From contig NZ_JBHLXC010000002.1 in the NCBI RefSeq assembly GCF_042432495.1, forward strand, positions 682,001 through 746,000: DNA of 64,000 bases. Reading direction: 5' to 3'. The position numbers were made by a program, and so were the translations under genes. The first letter of the stretch is position 1, and every line of letters begins with the position of its first letter. Origin of the DNA: Pseudochelatococcus lubricantis (lineage in GTDB: Bacteria > Pseudomonadota > Alphaproteobacteria > Rhizobiales > Beijerinckiaceae). Positions 57,742 to 64,000 of the stretch are shown here, piece by piece. The notes under the pieces were generated by a model. The model worked only from the letters and a program-made list of their open reading frames with translations. It searched no databases and was not told where the DNA came from.

Positions 57742-58887
57742 TCATGCGTTGAAATGGATAGCCTGTCCGGGCGTGACGAGGCAAGTGACGGCCGAGGCGG
57801 GCAGGTCCGCGAACAGCGCAGGGTCGGCGCCGGTCATGAAGATCTGGCTCCCGAGCCGCTCCAGCGCCGCGAACAGCGCCGCACGTCGGCGCGGATCGAG
57901 ATGGGCGGCGACCTCGTCGAGCAGGACGAGCGGCGCGATGCCGCTCATGTCCGCGACGAGGCGCGCATGCGCAAGCACGAGGCCGATCAGCAGCGCCTTC
58001 TGCTCGCCCGTGGAGCACAGGGCGGCGGCCATGTCCTTCGCCGCATGGCGGATGGCGAGGTCGCTGGTCTGCGGGCCGGCGAGCGCGCGGCCGGCGGCGC
58101 GATCGCGCGCGCGGCCCTCGCGCAGCCCGCGGCGGAAACGGTCCTCCACCTCCACGGCGGGCAGCGCGCCGAGTTCGTCCTCCAGTGTGCCGGCGAGGGC
58201 GATCCGCGCGGAGGGAAACGGCGAGGCGCTGTCGTGGCCGGCGTCGATCAACGCCTGCAGCCGCGCCACCGTTTCAAGGCGCGCGGCAGCCACGGCGACG
58301 CCGAGTTCCGCGACCTCGTGCTCGATGGAATCGAGCCAGCGGGCATTCGTGGGCGCCTCGTCGAGGATGCGGTTGCGCGACGACAGCGCCCGTTCGTAGG
58401 CGCTGGTGCGTGTGCCGTGAGCGGCATCGATGGCGAGCACCAGACGGTCGAGAAACCGGCGTCGGTCGCCGGCCGGGCCGAGGAACAACCCGTCGAGCGC
58501 CGGCGTCAGCCAGACGATGCGCAGATATTCGGCAAATGCCGCGGGAGAGGGGACGGGCGCGCCGTCGATCCGGCATTTGCGGCCCGTCGCGGACGGCTCC
58601 AGCCCCGTGCCGAGCCGCGCGCCGCCGGTTGCCCGATCGAGCGTAACGGATACGGCAAAGCCACCGCTGCCGCCCTTGCGCGCCATGTCCGCGAACGGCG
58701 CACGGCGCAGGCCGCGCCCCGGCGTGAACAGCGACAGCGCTTCGAGCAGGTTGGTCTTGCCGGCGCCGTTTTCGCCCACGAGCGCCACGATCCGCGCATC
58801 GGTATCGAGGTCGAGCGCCGCGTAGCTGCGAAAATCCGCGAACGAAAGCCGCGTCACCCGGCGCGGCGCGGGCAGTGAGTCAGACAC
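57742..58887 (-). CDS. recF: DNA replication and repair protein RecF
   Basis: A 381-residue SMC-like ATPase that loads RecA at single-strand gaps with RecO and RecR. LSFADFRSYAALDLDTD precedes Walker A GENGAGKT at residues 38-45. The RecF signature LLIGLVLAHARL and Walker B PLVLLDEVAAHLDPRRRAALF near residue 310, and the closing QIFMTGADPALF are intact. It overlaps the dnaN 3' end by eight bases. gyrB, a frequent next gene, is absent. Confidence 0.95.
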   Translation of the reverse strand: MSDSLPAPRRVTRLSFADFRSYAALDLDTDARIVALVGENGAGKTNLLEALSLFTPGRGLRRAPFADMARKGGSGGFAVSVTLDRATGGARLGTGLEPSATGRKCRIDGAPVPSPAAFAEYLRIVWLTPALDGLFLGPAGDRRRFLDRLVLAIDAAHGTRTSAYERALSSRNRILDEAPTNARWLDSIEHEVAELGVAVAAARLETVARLQALIDAGHDSASPFPSARIALAGTLEDELGALPAVEVEDRFRRGLREGRARDRAAGRALAGPQTSDLAIRHAAKDMAAALCSTGEQKALLIGLVLAHARLVADMSGIAPLVLLDEVAAHLDPRRRAALFAALERLGSQIFMTGADPALFADLPASAVTCLVTPGQAIHFNA

Positions 58888-59998
58888 GCATCGGCATCAG
58901 GACATAGAGCGCGGCCGCGCCCTCGCGGTCCTGGATGAGGGTCGGCGATCCCGGGTCGGCGAGCAGCAGCACGGCGGTGTCGCCATCGAGCTGGGCGGCG
59001 ATGTCGAGCAGATAGCGGGCGTTGAAACCGATATCGAGCGGCGCCGAATCGTACTCCACCTCAAGCTCTTCCGTCGCGCTGCCGGAATCCGGATTGGTGA
59101 CGGAAAGCGTCATGCGGCCTTCGGTCAGCGAGAGCTTGACGGCGCGCCCGCGTTCCGACGAGATGGTGGACACGCGGTCGACGGCGGTGGCGAACTCGGC
59201 ACGGTCGACCACGAGGCGCTTGTCGTTGCCCTGCGGAATGACGCGCTGGTAGTCCGGGAAGGTGCCGTCGATCAGCTTCGACGTCAGCACCACGGTGCCG
59301 GCGGTGAGGCGGATTTTGTTCGCGGACAGTTCGACCTGCGCCTCGCCATCGATGCCGTCGAGCAGTTTGTGGATTTCGGTCACCGCCTTGCGCGGCACGA
59401 TCACGCCGGGGATGTCCTGCGCGCCGGAGGGCGAATCCATTTCGACGCGCGCGAGGCGGTGGCCATCGGTCGCCACGGCGCGCAGCTTGACGGTGCCGTC
59501 GTTCTCGAAGGCGTGGAAGTAGATGCCGTTCAGGTAATAGCGCGTCTCCTCGGTGGAGATCGCGAACTGGGTCTTGTCGATCAGCTTCTTGAATTCGGCC
59601 GCCTGCACGGTGAACGTGTGCGGCAGCTCGCCGGCGGCGAGGTCCGGGAAATCGCTTTCGGGCAGCGCCTGCAGCGTGAAGCGCGAACGCCCGGCCCGGA
59701 TGACGACCTGCGCGCCGTCCTGCGCCGATTCGAGCGATATCTGCGCGCCGTCCGGCAGTTTGCGGATGATGTCATAGATAACGTAGGCCGGCACGGTGGT
59801 CGCGCCTTCGAGCGCGACGTCGGCGGGAAGCGTTTCCGTCACCTCCAGATCGAGGTCGGTGGCGCGCAGCCGCAGCGTCCCGCCCTCGGCCCGCAGGAGC
59901 ACGTTGGACAGGATCGGGATCGTATTGCGCCGTTCCACGACCCGGTGGACATGGCCGAGCGATTTCAGGAGCGCGGCCCGCTCGACGGTAACCTTCAT
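58880..59998 (-). CDS. dnaN: DNA polymerase III sliding clamp beta
   Basis: A 372-residue ring subunit with three topologically equal domains. The N-terminus MKVTVERAALLKSLGHVHRVVERRNTIPIL and the interior RYYLNGIYFHAFENDGTVKLRAVATDGHRLA (quoted in shortened form) are strongly conserved, as is the C-terminal YVLMPMRV. ATG 59998 with GGAAGTG upstream is the family start; ATG 60010 adds four residues. It lies 162 bases after dnaA. Confidence 0.98.
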   Translation of the reverse strand: MKVTVERAALLKSLGHVHRVVERRNTIPILSNVLLRAEGGTLRLRATDLDLEVTETLPADVALEGATTVPAYVIYDIIRKLPDGAQISLESAQDGAQVVIRAGRSRFTLQALPESDFPDLAAGELPHTFTVQAAEFKKLIDKTQFAISTEETRYYLNGIYFHAFENDGTVKLRAVATDGHRLARVEMDSPSGAQDIPGVIVPRKAVTEIHKLLDGIDGEAQVELSANKIRLTAGTVVLTSKLIDGTFPDYQRVIPQGNDKRLVVDRAEFATAVDRVSTISSERGRAVKLSLTEGRMTLSVTNPDSGSATEELEVEYDSAPLDIGFNARYLLDIAAQLDGDTAVLLLADPGSPTLIQDREGAAALYVLMPMRV

Positions 59999-60117
59999 CG
60001 ACACTTCCATTCAACTGCAACGCCACACACGCCCCGCCCGGCATGATCCGACAGGCAGGGACGGCACAATGGCGTTTAACGCGCTGAAGCGCAAGAGGGG
60101 AGCCGCCCTGACACGCA

Positions 60118-60141
60118 CTTTCCCCGCCACCCTGGGGAAAG
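60118..60141 (-). terminator. hairpin downstream of dnaA
   Basis: CTTTCCCC (60118-60125) pairs with GGGGAAAG (60134-60141) across an 8-base loop, 20 bases after the dnaA stop. There is no T-run, so it may be an attenuator or 3' stabiliser, not a full terminator. Confidence 0.3.
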
Positions 60142-60160
60142 CCGGGACAGCGGGCAGGGG

Positions 60161-61774
60161 TCATTCCTGCAGCATGCGCTTGAGCAGCTCGATTTCCTCG
60201 CGCAGCGCCGCGTCGTCGCCGACCATCTTCTCGATCTTGCGCACCGCGTGCAGCACCGTGGTATGGTCGCGCCCGCCGAAACGCCGGCCGATCTCCGGCA
60301 GCGAGCGCAGGGTGAGGATCTTCGACAGATACATCGCGATCTGGCGCGGCTTCACCACCGCCGCCGTGCGCCGCTCGGAGAGGATATCGGCGCGCGAGAC
60401 GTTGTAACGGCTGGCGACCAGCTTCTGGATGTCCTCGATCTTGACCCGGCGCGGTTCGCGCGTGCGGATGAGATCGCGGATCGCGGCCTCCGCCGTCTCC
60501 AGCGTCAGCGGGGTGCCGGTCAGCGTGGTGTGCGCCAGCAGCCGGTTGACCGCGCCGTCGAGATCGCGCCCGTTGGTGGCGATGACGCGCGCCACGTAGG
60601 CGACGACGGTGTCCGGCACCTGGAAGGTGGGGTTGACGGCGCGCACCGCCTCGATGCGGGCGGCGAGGATGCGCCCGCGCAGGTCCTCGTCGAGCGCGTT
60701 GACCTCCACGACGAGCCCGCCGGCGAGCCGCGAGCATACCCGCTCGTCGAGCGCGTCGAGGTCGGACGGCGGGCGGTCGGCGGCCACGACGATCTGGCGG
60801 CCGGCGTCGATCAGCGAATTGATGGTGTGGCCGAATTCCTGCTGGATCGACTTGCCCTGCAGGAACTGCACGTCATCGATGATGAGCAGGTCGATGCCGC
60901 GGAGCTTCTCCTTGAAGGCGAGCGCGGTCTGCGACTTCAGCGCGGCGACGAAGCCATACATGAAGCGGTCGGCCGTGAGATAGATGATCTTCTTGCCCTG
61001 GATGCGCGCCTCGTGCGCCACCGCCTGCAGCAGGTGCGTCTTGCCGAGCCCCACCCCGGCGTGGAGGTAGAGCGGATTATAGAGTGCGGGGCCCGTGGCG
61101 TGGCGGGCGACGCGCTCGGCCGCCGCATGGGCGAGCGCATTCGAGTTGCCGATGATGAAGCTCGTGAAGGTCAGGCGGCTGTCGAGCGGGTTGCCACCGA
61201 AGTCGCTCACCGTGGCCGCCTCCTGCGCCGTGAATGTCGCGGCGGGCGCCGCTGCTGCCCGGCTTGCCACCGGCTGCGCGGCAGCACCCTGCGAGGCGGT
61301 CAACGCGGTGGCGGCCGGGCGCAGCGCCTCGACGGCACGCGGCTGGGCCGCCGTATGGACGCTGCCCTCGCGGCCGACGGAATCGCGCACGGCGAAGGAA
61401 ACGCGGGCAACGCCCGGATACTCCGCCTTGAACAGCGTGAGCACGCGGTCGGCGTAGTGAGACTCGATCCAGCTCTTCAGGAAGCGGGTGGGGACGGTCA
61501 GATGAGCGGTCTGCCGGCTGACGGATTCGAGTTCAAGGCGCCCGAACCAGCTCGCGAAGACATCCTCGCCAAGCTCCGCGCGCAGGCGGCGCTTGACGCG
61601 GGGCCACGCGGCCTCCGGCGTGTCGGTGTCGCGGGGAGGGGTGTCGTCCGCGTTGTCGTCGTCGGAACCGCCGTTCCCGGAACGTGACAATGCATCCATG
61701 GCGCGAAAGGACGACGCGCTCTCGCCGTCCTGAAGGCCACGGGCGTATTTCGCATTGTCATCCGTTTTGTACAT
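60161..61774 (-). CDS. dnaA: chromosomal replication initiator protein DnaA
   Basis: A 537-residue AAA+ initiator. Domain I begins near AWPRVKRRLRAELGEDVFASWFGRLEL after an N-terminal extension of about 50 polar residues rich in Ser/Asp. Domain II is Ala-rich. Domain III has NPLYLHAGVGLGKTHLLQAVAHE with Walker A near residue 243 and LLIIDDVQFLQGK. Domain IV has the DNA-binding signature FGGRDHTTVLHAVRKIEKM near 496. ATG 61774 follows GGAGCGG; a longer start at 61900 is less likely. It is separated from rpsT by 1.3 kb of non-coding DNA. Confidence 0.96.
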   Translation of the reverse strand: MYKTDDNAKYARGLQDGESASSFRAMDALSRSGNGGSDDDNADDTPPRDTDTPEAAWPRVKRRLRAELGEDVFASWFGRLELESVSRQTAHLTVPTRFLKSWIESHYADRVLTLFKAEYPGVARVSFAVRDSVGREGSVHTAAQPRAVEALRPAATALTASQGAAAQPVASRAAAAPAATFTAQEAATVSDFGGNPLDSRLTFTSFIIGNSNALAHAAAERVARHATGPALYNPLYLHAGVGLGKTHLLQAVAHEARIQGKKIIYLTADRFMYGFVAALKSQTALAFKEKLRGIDLLIIDDVQFLQGKSIQQEFGHTINSLIDAGRQIVVAADRPPSDLDALDERVCSRLAGGLVVEVNALDEDLRGRILAARIEAVRAVNPTFQVPDTVVAYVARVIATNGRDLDGAVNRLLAHTTLTGTPLTLETAEAAIRDLIRTREPRRVKIEDIQKLVASRYNVSRADILSERRTAAVVKPRQIAMYLSKILTLRSLPEIGRRFGGRDHTTVLHAVRKIEKMVGDDAALREEIELLKRMLQE

Positions 61775-62244
61775 TGTCTGGCCGCTCCGCCTTGAAAACG
61801 GAGCCTGACGCATCGCATCACGCTCCGGTTGCCTCATCCCGCATGCCCTCGCCAGCCGGAACCGCCGCCCTGAACGGCGGCCTGCCCTGACCGGAGGCAC
61901 AGTTTATTGTCGCCGCACCAGCCGACGCCAAGCGCCGGGCCGATGCCCCTCCATATATTCCCGAACGGGACGCCGCCGCCTTGCGGCAACCGACGCCCCT
62001 GAATACGCTCCTGCCGGCACACCGGGTCAACAGCCGGCATTGCGGTTACCCGCCCACCGGACGTTCATGCCGACGCCTGCGCCGCCATCTGCCCGCCTGA
62101 CCATCCGAGAACGGGGACGGTCATGCGACTATGTCAATCATCTTACATCCAGGCGTCATCCGTCTGGAAAATATGTTCCACCAGCCGGCTCAGAAGAACC
62201 TTCTGTCGAAAACCTGCAGTCCATGGTGAGATCAGATGAAATGC

Positions 62245-62350
62245 AGAACCGGTGGCGTATCAGATATTAGTAAGTGCAAGTATAGATATATTCTCAAAAA
62301 ATAATAACTACCTCGCAAACACAACTACGCACACTCGGCATACAAAACGC
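62245..62350. promoter_or_regulatory. AT-rich segment upstream of dnaA, candidate promoter or origin element
   Basis: About 100 bases strikingly richer in A+T than the rest of the window, including CTCAAAAAATAATAACTA (62293-62310) and TATAGATATATT (62281-62292). It sits some 480 bases before the dnaA start inside the 1339-base gap 61775-63113. No consensus DnaA box (TTATCCACA) was found in the gap; the nearest is CTACCCACA at 62964-62972. The stretch 61775-62244 shows no gene. Confidence 0.4.
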
Positions 62351-62411
62351 TGCTCGTAAGCTGTCCGGCAGGAGTATTGCCGGTGCCTTCGGTCGAGCGC
62401 GTCTTGACTGC

Positions 62412-62530
62412 AAAAAGCCCCCCGAACGAGGGGACTTCCCGGCCGCTGCCCTTCAGTTTGGAACGGGCAGAAGATTTCCCGAAGACATCCAGACCTTACT
62501 TCATCCGGCAGGGGGCGCGCAACTGCTCAA
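62412..62530 (-). ncRNA. candidate minus-strand small RNA with terminator
   Basis: On the minus strand, AGTCCCC (62436-62430) pairs with GGGGGCT (62422-62416) around a 7-base loop and is followed by five T: a good Rho-independent terminator. The nearest minus-strand gene, rpsT, has its own terminator at 63053-63078, so this one probably ends a separate short transcript. The sequence just upstream (62440-62530) is also able to fold. The 5' end is a guess. Confidence 0.35.
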
Positions 62531-63052
62531 AAGGCTTGCGCCAGCCCGAAGAGCCCGAACGGGCGATTCGCAAGGGGAGCCGCGGCCCTGACCGGGGTCA
62601 CAACGCCTTGTCGGAGCGGCGGGATTTTCCGTTGGATGTTTTTTGCCGGCGTACTCACATTTGCGCATTCAGGCTCTCCGTGACGCTCGTTTTCCCGCGG
62701 GTTCCGAAGCAGATTCGCGGGCGGTCGAGACCTTTGCCCCCTAACAGTTTGTTTTGCCGATGGATTATTTGCGCGGTCCCGCAGGCCACCGTCAGGTTCT
62801 GTTCTCGTTGCAATGAAGGGCTTGTCAAGGTGTTTCTCGCAACGCCGATGGCCGAAATAGCGGTTCGGGCGGCGCTCGCGGCACCCTTCCGCCGGCTCCG
62901 GCAGGTGCCACATCCGTCGCGCTCCCGCAGCCGCGTCAAGTCCATTTTGCCGACTTCCGTCATCTACCCACAGCGGGATGAAATCCTGCCCGTTCAGGTG
63001 CGTCGCCGCAGGCGATGGATGACGACAGCCGGGAGGGGGCACGGAAACAACG

Positions 63053-63078
63053 AAAAAGCCCGGCTCTCGGCCGGGCTT
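63053..63078 (-). terminator. terminator of rpsT
   Basis: AAGCCCGGC (63056-63064) and GCCGGGCTT (63070-63078) form a 9-bp stem with a 5-base loop; on the minus strand it ends in five T. It is 36 bases past the rpsT stop. The segment from here down to 62530 shows open frames but no credible protein. Confidence 0.9.
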
Positions 63079-63113
63079 GCTCGCCATATCTGTCTGCCGG
63101 ATATCGGGCGCTA

Positions 63114-63380
63114 TCAGGCCTGCAGCGTCTTCACGCGGCTTGCGAGGCGGGAGACCTTCCGCGAGGCAGTGTTCTTGTGCAGGACGCCCTTCTGGGCGGC
63201 GCGGACGATCTCCGGCTCCGCCTGACGCAGGGCAGCCAGCGCGACCGTGTGGTCACCGGCGCGGATGGCGTCTTCCACCTTGCGCACGAACGTCCGCATA
63301 CGGCTCTTGCGGGACTTGTTGACAGCAGTCCTTTGAGCGATTTTACGCACCGCCTTCTTCGCGGACGCAGTATTGGCCAT
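63114..63380 (-). CDS. rpsT: 30S ribosomal protein S20
   Basis: An 88-residue 16S rRNA-binding protein. MANTASAKKAVRKIAQRT, NKSRKSRMRTFVRKVEDAI and GVLHKNTASRKVSRLASRV are canonical S20. It has its own promoter and terminator. Its place next to dnaA is common in Rhizobiales. Confidence 0.98.
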   Translation of the reverse strand: MANTASAKKAVRKIAQRTAVNKSRKSRMRTFVRKVEDAIRAGDHTVALAALRQAEPEIVRAAQKGVLHKNTASRKVSRLASRVKTLQA

Positions 63381-63535
63381 GTTATCCTCTTATCGTCCCT
63401 ATCGACGCCACGCGAACGACTGGCCGCGCAACCGGGATCGGCTTGGGTGTTGAACTCAGCTTCAGATGTTCGGTCGAGTCGGACATCTGCGCGAAGGCGG
63501 ACGCCCTGAAATGCAAAACCTTTATGAAGGCGCGC

Positions 63536-63563
63536 TTATAGTGCTTCCCGCGCCGGTCGTCAA
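63536..63563 (-). promoter_or_regulatory. promoter of rpsT
   Basis: Minus strand: TTGACG (63563-63558), a 16-base spacer and CTATAA (63541-63536), or 17 bases to TATAAG. It is the best sigma-70-like match seen in the window and predicts a leader of roughly 150 bases. Confidence 0.65.
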
Positions 63564-63610
63564 TGCCCAACGCATGTCCGGATCGACTTGCGTTGATCAT
63601 CCCGCCTGCG

Positions 63611-64000
63611 TCACGGGCTCGGCGCGGCGAACAGCGTGCCGATCGCCGACATGACGGCATTGCGCAGGGGGTTAGCGGGATCGAGCAGCAGCCGCGCCGC
63701 CATCGCGCAGCTCACGGTGACGAGCAGCGGGCGGATGATGCGCGCGCCGTTGCGCAGCGCCATCCGCGCCCCGAGCCGCGCGCCCGCATACTGCCCGAGC
63801 CCCATCGCCACGCCGATGATGAGGTGGATGCCGCCGGTAAAAGCGAAGAAAAGCAGGGCGCCGATGTTGCTGGCGAAGTTCAGCAGCTTGGTGTGCGCGA
63901 CCGCGCGCATGATCGACAGGCCGAGCAGCGAGACGAACCCGATCATGAAAAACGAGCCTGTGCCCGGGCCGAAGCAGCCGTCGTAGAAGCCCACGCCCAG
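63611..64000 (-). CDS. TauE/SafE family sulfite exporter-like permease (C-terminal part)
   Basis: About 130 C-terminal residues of a polytopic membrane protein whose 5' end is beyond the window. VGFYDGCFGPGTGSFFMI is the second-repeat signature of TSUP (TauE/SafE) proteins, followed by LLNFASNIGALLFFAFTGGIHL and three more hydrophobic helices. Members are anion or organosulfur exporters; substrate unknown. It runs toward rpsT on the same strand, with 230 bases between. Confidence 0.88.
   Translation of the reverse strand: MGVGFYDGCFGPGTGSFFMIGFVSLLGLSIMRAVAHTKLLNFASNIGALLFFAFTGGIHLIIGVAMGLGQYAGARLGARMALRNGARIIRPLLVTVSCAMAARLLLDPANPLRNAVMSAIGTLFAAPSP

Noticed and set aside
62377..63225. 282-codon open frame between dnaA and rpsT
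   Set aside because: It overlaps the rpsT terminator and rpsT itself in antisense, and its composition (Arg/Pro-rich, irregular) is not protein-like.

Overview
The window is ordinary chromosome from a high-GC alphaproteobacterium, most likely in the order Hyphomicrobiales (Rhizobiales). The evidence is the gene set and order: DUF177-plsX-fabH-ihfA-merR, hrcA-rph-rdgB, rpsT next to dnaA, an IalB-family protein, an OlsB-type ornithine-lipid acyltransferase, a bacterial leucyltransferase (Bpt), a CBP3-type cytochrome bc1 chaperone, and DUF2852/DUF192/DUF1624 proteins typical of this group. The species cannot be named from the sequence alone.

Layout. 1-9 kb: the end of sdhE, mfd, a DUF1624 membrane protein, a two-domain cold-shock protein, DUF192, DUF2852, bpt and an RDD protein. 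8-13.4 kb (minus): a fatty-acid/phospholipid initiation block (DUF177, plsX, fabH) followed by ihfA and a MerR regulator, with a bc1 chaperone upstream. 13.5-18.8 kb: a bamE lipoprotein on plus, then on minus the tightly overlapping run tal-pncB-argH-EamA transporter. 19-25 kb: a ferric-iron-type ABC transporter whose ATPase gene converges on its permease gene, an O-antigen-ligase-like protein and a glutathione S-transferase. 25-28.7 kb (plus): two cyclophilins, then queA and tgt of queuosine synthesis. 28.7-36 kb: an SGNH-like protein, a FrnE-type DsbA oxidoreductase and a YejA-like binding protein on minus, IalB on plus, AsmA on minus. 36-48.7 kb (plus): secE, nusG, rplK, rplA, an L10 leader, rplJ, rplL, rpoB, rpoC and a strong terminator. 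48.7-57.7 kb: hrpB, the OlsB-like acyltransferase, hrcA, rph, rdgB, recQ and a LysE exporter. 57.7-64 kb (minus): recF, dnaN, dnaA, a 1.3-kb non-coding region, rpsT and a truncated TauE/SafE permease.

I found no phage, insertion sequence, CRISPR array, toxin-antitoxin pair, defence island, rRNA or tRNA gene, and no convincing undescribed multigene system. The interest lies in smaller things: a tRNA-guanine transglycosylase in which all four zinc-ligand positions are substituted, an inverted pair of a dispersed palindromic repeat, a triple 19-bp direct repeat upstream of the iron-type transporter, an AT-rich dnaA upstream region with a possible small RNA, structured RNA signals in the rplJL-rpoBC operon, and a pentapeptide-repeat extension in front of the BamE signal peptide.
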